Assembly: GCA_023251255.1 (NCBI GenBank)
Contig: JAHEZD010000002.1
Span: 1 to 64,000, forward strand
Direction of reading: 5' to 3'
From: Chitinophagaceae bacterium
GTDB taxonomy: Bacteria; Bacteroidota; Bacteroidia; Chitinophagales; Chitinophagaceae
DNA: 64,000 nucleotides
Positions within the stretch are counted from its first letter, which is position 1. Each line of letters opens with the position of its first letter. This document shows positions 1 to 8,060 of the stretch, in pieces. The position numbers were made by a program, and so were the translations under genes. The notes below the pieces were generated by a model. That model was given only the letters and a program-made list of their open reading frames with translations. It was not told the DNA's origin and made no database searches.

Positions 1-1
1 G

Positions 2-952
2 GGCCATATGATCATGAACTTTTCCGCCAATCTGCTGAACCTGGACAATGCGGCCACCCCATTTGGCATCAAGGCCATGGAAAGCCTGCAGGAAATCAAT
101 CCTGATAAGGCAAAGGCGTCCAATGCACAGATCATGTTCCTGTGCCTGCATGCATCGGGACTGACGTTGGTACCTGTAACGGTAATTGCGGCAAGGGCAT
201 CCGTTAAGGCGGGCAGCCCCACGGATATTTTCATCCCCTGCATGATTGCCACTTTTGCGGCCACCATTGCAGCTATGCTGATTGTTTCCTTCAAGCAGAA
301 GATCAGGATATTCCAGCCCGTGATCATTGCCTGGATCGGTGGTGCATCGGTGCTGATTGCTTTGTTGGTGATGTACCTTACCTCATTGAAGGGCGATGCC
401 ATGCAAACGTTCTCCGGCCTGCTGAGCAATGGCCTGATTTTGCTGATCTTTATATTGATCGTACTGGGGGGGCTGTACAAGAAGATAGATATTTTTGATG
501 CGTTTGTTCAGGGTGCAAAAGGTGGGTTCGAAACCAGCATCAAGATCATCCCCTACGTGGTGGGCATACTGGTGGCCATTAGCATGCTGCGTACCAGCGG
601 CAGTTTTGAGGTGCTGCTGAACGGCCTGCGCCATTTGTTTGGGGCCATCGGCTTTGATACGAGGTTTGTGGACGGACTGCCAACGGCACTGATGAAGCCA
701 TTGAGCGGGAGCGGTGCCCGGGGCATGATGTTCGATACCATGCGCACTTATGGACCGGATTCCTTTGCTGGAAGGCTGGCCTGCATTTTACAGGGTTCAT
801 CGGATACCACTTTCTATGTGGTGGCAGTTTACTTTGGGGCAGTGGGCATCAAGAATACCCGCTATTCCATCGGTACCATGCTGTTGGCGGACCTGGTGGG
901 CATTATTACGGCGATATTGCTGTGCTATATGTTTTTCGGTAAGGTAGCTTGA
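2..952 (+). CDS. SpmA/SpmB-type nucleoside-recognition (Gate) membrane protein, 5' end outside window
   Basis: Polytopic inner-membrane protein of the spore maturation A/B (Gate, nucleoside-recognition) family. In Bacteroidota the SpmA and SpmB halves are usually fused into one protein of roughly 400 residues. The frame is open to the left edge, so the true start lies upstream and only the last ~316 codons are visible. The SpmB half shows the PLSGSGARG signature near residue 231 of the visible part and a following GSSDTTFY motif, with alternating hydrophobic segments throughout. The substrate is unknown for non-sporulating bacteria; a transport or gating role is an inference from the family. 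The stop is TGA, followed by a long palindromic repeat. Confidence 0.8.
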   Translation, partial: GHMIMNFSANLLNLDNAATPFGIKAMESLQEINPDKAKASNAQIMFLCLHASGLTLVPVTVIAARASVKAGSPTDIFIPCMIATFAATIAAMLIVSFKQKIRIFQPVIIAWIGGASVLIALLVMYLTSLKGDAMQTFSGLLSNGLILLIFILIVLGGLYKKIDIFDAFVQGAKGGFETSIKIIPYVVGILVAISMLRTSGSFEVLLNGLRHLFGAIGFDTRFVDGLPTALMKPLSGSGARGMMFDTMRTYGPDSFAGRLACILQGSSDTTFYVVAVYFGAVGIKNTRYSIGTMLLADLVGIITAILLCYMFFGKVA

Positions 953-965
953 TGATTGTTTTTTA

Positions 966-1103
966 CTGACTATCGCATGAAGGAAAGCATGTCAGGTTGA
1001 GCCTGTCGAAACCGCTTTTAAGAAAGATTCCAGTCGCCAATACTTCGACTAAGCTCAGTATGACATCAAGAATTCCAAGTACTTTCCTTTATACGATAGT
1101 CAG
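966..1103. repeat. Nested long inverted repeat (MITE/REP-like hairpin)
   Basis: Outer arms of 22 bp (966-987 and 1082-1103) match at 20 of 22 positions after reverse complementing. Inside them sit inverted copies of the dispersed REP-like core (991-1010 and 1044-1064; core of the type CTTCGACAAGCTCAGGCTGA). The whole 138 bp could fold into one hairpin. It lies between the SpmAB-like gene and cysC, both on the plus strand, so it may also affect 3'-end formation. Confidence 0.75.
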
Positions 1104-1124
1104 ACATTTTTAATACGATTGACC

Positions 1125-1649
1125 ATGCCCATATTTCAACTCACGGGACTTTCAGGTGCAGGCAAAACTACCTTGGCCACACAGGTAGTGGAACTGCTGC
1201 GAGCTAAGGGCATGGCTGCTGAAATGATTGATGGCGATGTGTACCGCAAAACCATCTGCAAGGACCTGGGTTTCACCAAGGAGGACCGCTTGGAAAATAT
1301 CCGCAGGCTTGGTACAGTGGCAGGTGCGTTGAGCAAGGAAGGGAAAATTGTGCTGATTGCTGCCATCAGCCCGTTTCAGGAGGCCAGGTGGGAACTGGAG
1401 AGAAATTACCAAGCAAGAACAGTGTTCCTCCATTGCAGCCTCGAAGTGCTGCGGCAGCGTGACACGAAGGGCCTGTACAGGAAAGCTGCACTGCCCGAGG
1501 GACATCCGGACAAGGTGCAACTGCTGACGGGGGTGAGCGATGTGTACGAAGCACCCATAAACCCCCATTTGATGATTGATACAGGAAAGGAGCCTTTGAC
1601 TTTATCCGTGGCAAAGCTATTGGACTTTATTATTGGGGAGGTGCCGTAA
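1125..1649 (+). CDS. cysC: Adenylyl-sulfate kinase (APS kinase)
   Basis: Phosphorylates adenosine 5'-phosphosulfate to PAPS, the activated sulfate donor. The 174-residue protein carries the Walker A motif GLSGAGKTT at residues 8-16, the DGD motif near residue 37 and the R-x-x-N-I-R-R segment typical of CysC. An ATG at 1125 is chosen over the TTG at 1119 because it places the P-loop at the usual distance from the N terminus. No cysD/cysN sulfurylase genes are adjacent, so it stands alone here; PAPS could serve assimilation or sulfation of surface sugars. A palindromic element follows and separates it from the convergent cobB. Confidence 0.92.
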   Translation: MPIFQLTGLSGAGKTTLATQVVELLRAKGMAAEMIDGDVYRKTICKDLGFTKEDRLENIRRLGTVAGALSKEGKIVLIAAISPFQEARWELERNYQARTVFLHCSLEVLRQRDTKGLYRKAALPEGHPDKVQLLTGVSDVYEAPINPHLMIDTGKEPLTLSVAKLLDFIIGEVP

Positions 1650-1662
1650 CGTTCGGTTTTAG

Positions 1663-1827
1663 GTAATGACTCATTTTGAAATATTGTCAGAGCCTGTCCC
1701 GATTTTCATCGGGATTGAGCTCCGAATAGTCGGGATTTTCAACTTGTCGAAACCGACTTAGAATACGATGCAAAGTCGCCTTCGACAAGCTCAGGCTGAC
1801 AGCCGATTATTTAAAATGGGTCACTAC
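1663..1827. repeat. Second nested inverted repeat between convergent cysC and cobB
   Basis: The left arm beginning near 1663 (GTAATGACTCATTTTGAAAT) matches the reverse complement of the right end near 1827 at most positions. Inside, REP-like cores again face each other (about 1687-1755 against 1779-1802), with an extra small palindrome CCCGAT...ATCGGG at 1698-1713. Same architecture as 966-1103 but with different outer arms. The position between convergent genes fits a bidirectional terminator. Confidence 0.7.
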
Positions 1828-1833
1828 TCAGTT

Positions 1834-2526
1834 TTACTTATAAGCCTGCAGCAATTCCTTCAGTTCCTGCACACCTTCACCTGCACCCTTTTCAATCACG
1901 GTCAAATTATGGATGGACGATGTATAGGGAATCTTCTTGTCTATGATGAACTTAGGCACAGCAGCAGGGGCATAGTTCAGCAGGCCAGCAGCGGGGTACA
2001 CTTGCAGGGAGGTGCCCACTACCACAAAAATATCTGCCATGGCAGCCACCTGCGCAGCTATTTCTATCATGGGGACAGCTTCTTCAAACCACACGATGTT
2101 GGGCCGCAACTGGTGGCCCTGTTCATCCACATCGCCCACATGGATGTCACCGGTTATTTCATAAATAGTTTCCTCGTTCTGTACGCTCCGCATTTCAAAA
2201 ATCTGGCCGTGCAGGTGCATGATATTGCTGCTCCCGCCACGCTCGTGCAGGTCATCGATATTCTGCGTGATGATGGTTACATCAAAATCCCTTTCCAGCT
2301 CGGCCAGACCAATGTGTGCGGCATTTGGCCGGGCGGCTGCCACATCCTTCCTGCGCATGTTGTAGAAGTCCAGTACCATGGTAGGGTTGGCTGCGAAGCC
2401 CCGGGGTGTGGCCACTTCGTACACGTTATGGCCTTCCCATAAACCATCGGTATCACGGAAAGTTTTAAGTCCACTTTCTGCGCTAATGCCTGCACCTGTG
2501 AGTACAACGAGTTTCTTCTTTGTCAT
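1834..2526 (-). CDS. cobB: Sir2 family NAD-dependent protein deacylase
   Basis: NAD+-dependent lysine deacylase of the sirtuin family, 230 residues, cytoplasmic. Visible motifs in order: GAGISAESG (NAD binding), FRDTDGLW, an F-Y-N-M-R-R segment corresponding to the Tyr/Arg pair that reads acidic acyl groups in SIRT5/CobB-type enzymes, TQNIDDLHERGG, HLHG with the catalytic His, and the C-terminal VVGTSLQVYPAAGL. The region after HLHG has none of the four cysteines of the usual zinc ribbon. ATG start at 2526. It ends convergently toward cysC; 12 bases separate its start from the stop of the upstream DUF4349 gene on the same strand. Confidence 0.93.
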   Translation of the reverse strand: MTKKKLVVLTGAGISAESGLKTFRDTDGLWEGHNVYEVATPRGFAANPTMVLDFYNMRRKDVAAARPNAAHIGLAELERDFDVTIITQNIDDLHERGGSSNIMHLHGQIFEMRSVQNEETIYEITGDIHVGDVDEQGHQLRPNIVWFEEAVPMIEIAAQVAAMADIFVVVGTSLQVYPAAGLLNYAPAAVPKFIIDKKIPYTSSIHNLTVIEKGAGEGVQELKELLQAYK

Positions 2527-2538
2527 GAAATAAAGATA

Positions 2539-3456
2539 CTACACGGCGGTATCCTGTTTAATAGGTTGCTTGCTTTTATTCCATCTTTTTATGACCATCC
2601 AGCTAATTGCTGCCAGAAGGATCAGTGGCCATAGATTGGTTAGGAAGATAGCCAAATTGGCGATGGTACTTCCGCCGGATTTGAAAGCTTCCTTTAGTTT
2701 CGACAGGAAACCGGGTTCTTCCTCAACAGGCTTTGCACCACTGGTGTACTGTAAATATTTCAGGTGGATAGTGCTGTATGCTGCTTGGTGAACAAGGTAC
2801 TGCACCCTTCCCCCGGCAGCTTCCACTTCTTCTGTAATGCTGTTGATCTCATTCTGCACTTCAAGAATGTCTTTCATGTTCTTGGCCTGCTTCAGCAGCT
2901 CCATGTACTGCTGCCTTACCTGCTTCTTTGTTTCGATCCTGCCCTTGGTATCAATGACTTCACCAGTGACATCTTCTGTGGTAATTTTCTTTTCCAGCAG
3001 TTTGATGCCATCGCTGGAAAAGCTGTTCATCAGGTCTTCAAACCTGTCCACAGGAACCTTAATGGTGATGCTGTTCTGCGTGGCATCATTGGTTTGTGTT
3101 TGCTCTTCCTTGGAAATATAGGCACCATACGCTTTGAGGTTCTGGTGGATGTTTTTGTTGTAGGCATTGAAATCCTTCAGTTCAAGGCTTACGGTGGCAA
3201 TCTTGATGATCTTCTTGTCCCAATCGGGATTGGCCTTGGGCTCTTTTGATGGGGTATTGACACTTGGTTGTTGCTGGGCTTTTACTATGGAATCAAGATT
3301 TTCTTTCTGCTCTTCTTGCTTTTCCTCTACTTTGTCAAGTCCGGTTTTGATATCGGTTGCTGTTAGATCAGCAACTATTGCTTGGTGGGTTTTATTATGT
3401 TGGTTGCATGCGCCTAGTACCATGGCTAGGAAAGCCACGCAAAGAATCCTTTTCAT
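2539..3456 (-). CDS. DUF4349 domain lipoprotein with C-terminal membrane anchor
   Basis: Secreted lipoprotein of the DUF4349 family, 305 residues. The start is set at 3456 because it gives a clean lipoprotein signal (MKRILCVAFLAMVLGAC); a longer frame upstream does not look coding. After the lipid Cys comes a coiled-coil-like Glu/Lys/Gln-rich stretch, then the DUF4349 domain (IIKIATVSLELKDFNAY... to about residue 245), another helical region (TEDVTGEVIDTKGRIET...), and one hydrophobic segment (ANLAIFLTNLWPLILLAAISW) near the C terminus followed by positive residues. The function of the family is not established. It lies in line with cobB, with a 12-base gap. Confidence 0.85.
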   Translation of the reverse strand: MKRILCVAFLAMVLGACNQHNKTHQAIVADLTATDIKTGLDKVEEKQEEQKENLDSIVKAQQQPSVNTPSKEPKANPDWDKKIIKIATVSLELKDFNAYNKNIHQNLKAYGAYISKEEQTQTNDATQNSITIKVPVDRFEDLMNSFSSDGIKLLEKKITTEDVTGEVIDTKGRIETKKQVRQQYMELLKQAKNMKDILEVQNEINSITEEVEAAGGRVQYLVHQAAYSTIHLKYLQYTSGAKPVEEEPGFLSKLKEAFKSGGSTIANLAIFLTNLWPLILLAAISWMVIKRWNKSKQPIKQDTAV

Positions 3457-3642
3457 AAAAGTTGAGTTTAAATTGAGATGTATTTGCACAGGAATTCCAT
3501 AAGATTGGTTTCCTGCATTTGGTTTTCGTTCTACATACTTCAAATTGAGAATTCGTAACCCTCGAGCGCAGAGTCCTGCAGCGCTGCAAGGCTAGGCATA
3601 GAGACACTGCGTAGAAATAAGATGAAATTCCTTGTGGTGATT

Positions 3643-3670
3643 GCCTTCGACAAGCTCAGGCTGACAGCAT
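3643..3670 (+). repeat. Single copy of dispersed REP-like core
   Basis: One copy of the core CTTCGACAAGCTCAGGCTGA preceded by GC and followed by CAGCAT. No clear inverted partner is seen nearby, unlike the paired copies at 966-1103 and 1663-1827. It lies between the VWA gene and the DUF4349 gene. Confidence 0.7.
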
Positions 3671-3720
3671 TCTCCATAAGCTTTCGCTTCGCAGCATAAT
3701 AATACAATCAAATGTTCATG

Positions 3721-5292
3721 TTATTTGTTTTCCCTATCTAATGCAGCAGCCGTTTGAACCAGTTGCACAAACTCGGAGCGGTAGCCTTCAGTATCCTCTC
3801 CCTTGGATTGTTTGGCCAGTTCCATTACCTGCTTATAGGTGGATGATTGCTTGTAGGCAGAACCCCTTAGCAGCAAACCGAACTCGGCAACAGCAGCGGA
3901 AAAGCGGAAGTTATTGGAACTGCTTTCTATAGCTGCTGATATGGCAACGGGATGCACGATCAACTTGCTATCTTCTTCCTTGGGAAGTTTGTACCGCAGT
4001 TTAATGTTCATCATTTCGGTTCCCGATGCTGTGCGCACAGTAGTTGGATTTTGGTATTTCAACTTGTCCACCGGTTGGTCAAATTCGTTCTTCACGCCAA
4101 GAGGTATGATTTCGTACAGGGCGGTTACTGTATGCCCTTCGCCCAGTTCACCCGCATCCTTCTGGTCATTGTTGAAATCCCCAGCAGCCAGTAGCCTGTT
4201 TTCATAACCAATTAACCGGTAGGCCTGCACATAAGTGGGATTGAATTCTATTTGCAGCTTCACATCCTTGGCAATGGTGAACAGGGTGCTGCCAAATTCA
4301 TTGATCAATACTTTTCGGGCCTCGCTCATATTGTCTATATAGGCATGGTTGCCATTGCCCTTGTCTGCCAACTGCTGCATTTTATTGTCCTTGTAATTGC
4401 CCATGCCATAGCCAAGCACAGTTAGGTAAATGCCCGTGGCCCTTTGCTTTTCAATTAAACTAACCAATTCGTCGTCGCCCGATACGCCCACATTGAAATC
4501 CCCATCGGTACAGAGTATCACCCTGTTGTTGCCTTTGGACTTGAAGTTATCCAGTGCTGTTTTGTAGGCCAGTAGTATACCTTGACCACCTGCGGTGGAG
4601 CCGCCAGCACTCAGCGCATCTATGGCTTCCTTGATTTTTGTTTTGTTGCTTCCGTTGGTGGACGGCAGTACCAGGCCCGCATTGCCTGCATACACCACAA
4701 TGGCCACACGGTCCTCGTCCCTCAATTGTTCGGTGAGCATTTTGAGCGATGATTTCACTAGGGGAAGCTTGTTGGGCTCCTCCATGGAGCCTGATACATC
4801 TATCAGGAACACGAGGTTGCTGGCTGGCAGCGTCTCCTTTGGAATGCGCTTGCCCTGTAGGCCAATATGTACCAACTGGTGGCTCTTGTTCCAGGGGCAG
4901 GACCCCAGTTCCGTGTTCACACTGAAGGGTTCATTATTGGTTGGTTGCGGGTAGCTATAATCAAAATAGTTGATCATCTCCTCAATCCGCACTGCATCTT
5001 TTGGTGGCAGTTGCCCGCCCTGTATGAACCTCCGCACATTGCTGTAGGCTGCTTCGTCCACATCAATGGAAAAAGTGGAGAGCGCTTGCTTAATGGGGGA
5101 GATGAAACTGTTCTCCACGATCTTGCCATATTCCTCTGTATTGCTTTCTTGAAGGGACATGCTGTCCTTTGAAATGGATTGGCGATCTATTGCTGTGCTG
5201 AGTGCAGCCATTTCGCTGGTTGATTGGTTGCTGCAGGACACAAGGAGGTTAGTGATGGTGCATGCCACCATCAACCGTATTGTCTTTTTCAT
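3721..5292 (-). CDS. VWA domain lipoprotein, YfbK/DUF3520 type
   Basis: Cell-envelope lipoprotein of 523 residues with a von Willebrand factor A domain. The signal MKKTIRLMVACTITNLLVSC ends in a lipobox Cys at residue 20. An N-terminal von Willebrand-associated domain (DEAAYSNVRRFIQGGQLP) precedes the VWA domain, whose MIDAS motif DVSGSM begins near residue 165, with the supporting T and D positions (CTDGDFNVG). A C-terminal DUF3520-like region follows. The domains match the YfbK family of Gram-negative bacteria. The ATG at 5292 is preferred over a TTG six bases upstream because the signal peptide begins with MKK. Role unknown, probably protein binding at the envelope. Confidence 0.9.
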   Translation of the reverse strand: MKKTIRLMVACTITNLLVSCSNQSTSEMAALSTAIDRQSISKDSMSLQESNTEEYGKIVENSFISPIKQALSTFSIDVDEAAYSNVRRFIQGGQLPPKDAVRIEEMINYFDYSYPQPTNNEPFSVNTELGSCPWNKSHQLVHIGLQGKRIPKETLPASNLVFLIDVSGSMEEPNKLPLVKSSLKMLTEQLRDEDRVAIVVYAGNAGLVLPSTNGSNKTKIKEAIDALSAGGSTAGGQGILLAYKTALDNFKSKGNNRVILCTDGDFNVGVSGDDELVSLIEKQRATGIYLTVLGYGMGNYKDNKMQQLADKGNGNHAYIDNMSEARKVLINEFGSTLFTIAKDVKLQIEFNPTYVQAYRLIGYENRLLAAGDFNNDQKDAGELGEGHTVTALYEIIPLGVKNEFDQPVDKLKYQNPTTVRTASGTEMMNIKLRYKLPKEEDSKLIVHPVAISAAIESSSNNFRFSAAVAEFGLLLRGSAYKQSSTYKQVMELAKQSKGEDTEGYRSEFVQLVQTAAALDRENK

Positions 5293-5364
5293 AAACAAAA
5301 GTTGATTGAAATGTTTGGGAAGGATGGTTGGGGAGGAAGCAATCGTTAGAGTGGGGGAGCAGTG

Positions 5365-5772
5365 CTATTGTTTTTTCAAAACAATCAGCATGCTATCTTT
5401 TGCAAGGAATGAAACGGTACTATCGTTTTTGAAGTTAAGCTGGTAGGGCTTGAAGGCGGTGTCTTCTTGTATGAAGATTTCCTTATCTTTTTGGTAGTAC
5501 TTTTTGATGGCCGCATTTTTTGTTGGCAGTTCAGTGAAAGTGCTGTCGGCATTGAATTGTATGGCAATGGAATCCTTGTTATTCTTGGCCAGCGCATACA
5601 GAAAATAAGCTAGGGAACTGCTGTCCTTTCCTATTGGGTACAAAGAATCCACTTTCCATTTGCCAATAATGCTTGGCGTGGTATTATTGTTTTTGTTACT
5701 GAACCATTTACAGGAAGTGCATGTGATGATGAGTGCTGCAAGTGTGCATGCAGCAAGGGTTGTTTTTTTCAT
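5365..5772 (-). CDS. Small lipocalin-like lipoprotein
   Basis: 135-residue secreted lipoprotein. The start at 5772 gives MKKTTLAACTLAALIITCTSC with a lipobox Cys at residue 21; the longer frame to 5997 contributes an unlikely Phe-rich N terminus. The mature part starts near a G-K-W-K-V-D-S motif and has alternating polar/hydrophobic strands (IAIQFNADSTFTELP, VSFLAKDSMLIVLKK) as in small lipocalin-like proteins of Bacteroidota. No enzyme motif is visible. It lies 72 bases upstream of the VWA lipoprotein on the same strand, so they may be co-transcribed. Confidence 0.75.
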   Translation of the reverse strand: MKKTTLAACTLAALIITCTSCKWFSNKNNNTTPSIIGKWKVDSLYPIGKDSSSLAYFLYALAKNNKDSIAIQFNADSTFTELPTKNAAIKKYYQKDKEIFIQEDTAFKPYQLNFKNDSTVSFLAKDSMLIVLKKQ

Positions 5773-6010
5773 TTTGCAGAAATTTAATTTGTGAGGAATT
5801 AAAGTTTGCAGGCCTGCATGCATTGATACTGCAAGTGCATGAAAAGTAACCTTTGCTTTTTCGTTAATGATAATATAAAAGCAAAAAAATATCAATACCT
5901 GAAAACAATACTTGCATTGGGAAAACAAATTCCTTAGGAAGAAAAGATAGTGAAAAAAGAGTGGGGCTTTTAATTGCGCCTCTTTTTTAATAGGCAATCC
6001 CGTTCTTAAA

Positions 6011-6350
6011 GGGCTTCTTACTTTTTTGTCATTGCCACAAAAAAGTAAGGCAAAAAAAGGCTAGGACAACCCGAATGGCTCCGCCCGTTTGTCCGCCAGC
6101 ACTGCCCTAAGTGTAGCCCGCCGTGTTTTGTTGCTTGGAGGTTGAATTTTTCGGGTTGCTTGTGTGCATGTATGAATGGGGTTTATCTTCCAGCACTGCA
6201 CCCATTCCTTTTGATCCCGTGTCCCTACGGACGGGACAAATTCCGATTGCATCGAAACCGGAATGGCTGAGGTGCTTAGAAAATTCGTTCGTAAATGATG
6301 AAAAGGCAGCACTACTTATAGTGAGGAGCCGAATTTTGATACCGCTTTAA
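6011..6350. repeat. Dispersed-repeat-like element with hairpins, non-coding
   Basis: The 730-base gap between 5772 and 6504 holds no convincing gene. At 6017-6049 a perfect 13-bp stem (CTTACTTTTTTGT / ACAAAAAAGTAAG, 7-base loop) starts the element. At 6202-6266 a second nested palindrome has outer arms CCATTCC/GGAATGG around a GTCCC...GGGAC core. The reverse-strand frame between them (ending in RAEPFGLS) resembles the spurious frames seen in intergenic repeats of Bacteroidota and is not called. The rest, to 6503, is AT-rich with nothing recognised. Confidence 0.6.
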
Positions 6351-6503
6351 ATGCTTAGCAGGGCTTTTTAGTATTATCGGCAATGGTTTATTATATAAAT
6401 GCACAAAGGCTTTCAAGGAAGCCGGCCTCTTTTGCATTAGTGACACTATAAACTTTATCAACTTATTTACCTCACAACTTTATCTATGCTATCAGCTATT
6501 CAC

Positions 6504-6917
6504 CTACAACTTTGTTCCGCTCATTTCCATGATGATTTTCCATTCATCTTCTTTTACGGTACCTACAGATAGCCTTCCCAGTCTTACTAGGTCCATATTG
6601 GCCAGGCGTGGATTGGCTTTCATTTCGGCAAGGCCCACTGGCTTCTTCAATTTTTTGAAGGGCTTCAGGTCCACCACTACCCATGCATCTTCATCGGTGG
6701 TAGGGTCCTGGTAGGCTTCCTTCACCACTTTGGCCATGCCCACAATTTCCAGCCCCTCATTGCTGTGGTACCATAACACCAGGTCGCCTTTCTTCATGCC
6801 CCTGAGGTTGTTGCGTGCAGCGTAATTGCGCACACCGTCCCAGAATGTTTGACCATCCTTTTCAAACTGTTCCCAACTGTATTTGAATGGTTCACTTTTT
6901 ACAAGCCAGTAGTTCAT
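6504..6917 (-). CDS. EVE domain-containing protein
   Basis: 137-residue cytoplasmic EVE-domain protein, family usual length. Starts MNYWLVKSEPFKYSWEQF, followed by WDGVRNYAARNNLRGMKKGDLVLWYHS, both hallmarks of the EVE fold, which is related to PUA and YTH domains and binds modified bases. The aromatic residues expected in the base pocket (W in the opening motif, W in DGVRNY context, WYHS) are present. Substrate here is unknown; EVE proteins can act in modified-DNA recognition or RNA metabolism. It stands alone between two repeat-bearing intergenic regions. Confidence 0.93.
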   Translation of the reverse strand: MNYWLVKSEPFKYSWEQFEKDGQTFWDGVRNYAARNNLRGMKKGDLVLWYHSNEGLEIVGMAKVVKEAYQDPTTDEDAWVVVDLKPFKKLKKPVGLAEMKANPRLANMDLVRLGRLSVGTVKEDEWKIIMEMSGTKL

Positions 6918-6922
6918 AAGTG

Positions 6923-7066
6923 ATTATTTTGAATGTTGTATTTTAAATGTTGAATGTAAGAAGTTGAGAGATTATTTGAATGTTGTGTATTTGTTTTAAA
7001 TGGCGAAGCATATTAAATGTGGTTGCAAACTTCATTCAATATGCAGCATTTATCATTCAAAATAAT
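6923..7066. repeat. Palindromic intergenic element
   Basis: Perfect 13-bp outer arms ATTATTTTGAATG (6923-6935) and CATTCAAAATAAT (7054-7066), with continued imperfect complementarity inward (GTTGAATG-type units against CATTCAATATGCAGC). It fills the gap between the EVE gene and the upstream LldE-type gene on the same strand. Its sequence is unrelated to the REP-containing palindromes at the left of the window, but the design is alike. Confidence 0.7.
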
Positions 7067-7070
7067 AGCA

Positions 7071-7790
7071 TCACCATCCACTTGCCAGAACTTCTGCCAG
7101 GTGCAATGTCTTGATAGGGTTATGCTGGTGGCGTGCGCAGCCATCAATGTGCATGAGGCAGCTCATGTCGGTACTGATGAGGTACTCTGCACCTGTGGCG
7201 CTGGCATTGGTTATTTTCTGGTCGCCCATGGCAATGCTGATGGGTTCAAACTTCACGGCGAAAGTGCCGCCAAACCCGCAGCAGGTTTCCACGTCGTTCA
7301 TCTCCACCAGTTCCAGTCCCCTTACTTTGCTCAGTAGTTTCCTCGGCTCCTCTTTGATATGGCATTCACGCAGTCCGGCGCAGCTATCATGGTAGGTGGC
7401 CTTGCCTTCCAGTGTAGCACCAATATCATCTATGTTCAGCACTTTTACCAGGAACTCGCTGAATTCGAAGGTCCTTTCGGACAGGTTTTTTACTTCCTTG
7501 GCCATGGAGGAGTTCTCAAACAGTTTGCCGTAGTAGTTCCTTACAAAGCCCACGCAGCTTGCGCTGGGTGCCACCACATAATCGTTTCCACTGAAGTCGT
7601 CAATGAATTTCTTGCAAACATCTTTTGCCTCGCCCCAGAAGCCTGCATTGAAGGCGGGCTGGCCGCAGCAGGTCTGGTTGGCATTGTACCGCACGGTGCA
7701 GCCCACTTTCTCCAGTACTTTCACCATGCTGAAAGCCACATCGGGATAAAGCTGGTCAATGAAACAGGGTATGAAAATCTGTACGTTCAT
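7071..7790 (-). CDS. (Fe-S)-binding cysteine-rich protein, LldE/LutA type
   Basis: 239-residue protein made of two cysteine-rich CCG domains: C-x(n)-CCGQPAFNAGF near residue 40 and CCGFGGTFA near residue 170. This architecture matches LldE/LutA (YkgE), the iron-sulfur subunit of the LutABC/LldEFG L-lactate oxidation complex. Starts MNVQIFIPCFIDQLYP. The partner genes lutB and lutC are not adjacent in this window, so it is either an orphan subunit or its partners are elsewhere. Cytoplasmic, likely membrane-associated through the complex. Confidence 0.88.
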   Translation of the reverse strand: MNVQIFIPCFIDQLYPDVAFSMVKVLEKVGCTVRYNANQTCCGQPAFNAGFWGEAKDVCKKFIDDFSGNDYVVAPSASCVGFVRNYYGKLFENSSMAKEVKNLSERTFEFSEFLVKVLNIDDIGATLEGKATYHDSCAGLRECHIKEEPRKLLSKVRGLELVEMNDVETCCGFGGTFAVKFEPISIAMGDQKITNASATGAEYLISTDMSCLMHIDGCARHQHNPIKTLHLAEVLASGW

Positions 7791-7871
7791 TTTGTAATTT
7801 ACGTTAAGTGTTTCAGGTGAGCCATTAGGAAGTTCCTTGATAGGATATTACTAATGGGCATCTTCCTTAAA

Positions 7872-7899
7872 TGGCCTTCGACAAACTCAGGCTGACAGC
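7872..7899 (+). repeat. Single REP-like core copy
   Basis: Variant of the dispersed core (CCTTCGACAAACTCAGGCTG) followed by ACAGCAT, sharing this right flank with the copy at 3643-3670. It lies in the 270-base gap between the LldE-type gene and ribH; an open reverse-strand stretch without an ATG next to it is considered a remnant at best. Confidence 0.65.
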
Positions 7900-8060
7900 A
7901 TTCGCCTTGAATTGCTTCTTCGTAGAAATGGCATCATTCTCTTCAGCTTGTTGCTTTTCTACAGCTTGGCTGGCCGAATGCAGCAATGCAACTGCCTGGA
8001 ATGTGAACGCAGGATGTTCGTTGGTATCCGCAAATTATTTATTGGTGATTCTATTTATTG

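Noticed and set aside
1768-2442. 224-codon plus-strand frame opposite cobB
   Set aside because: Starts inside the REP element and mirrors cobB; no recognisable motifs.
6061-6312. 83-codon reverse frame in the repeat element
   Set aside because: Lies wholly in the dispersed-repeat-like DNA and has no protein features.
7900-8058. Open reverse stretch after ribH (ADTNEHPAFTFQ...)
   Set aside because: Protein-like composition, but a stop lies just upstream, no ATG is present and the end runs into a REP copy; at most a gene remnant.
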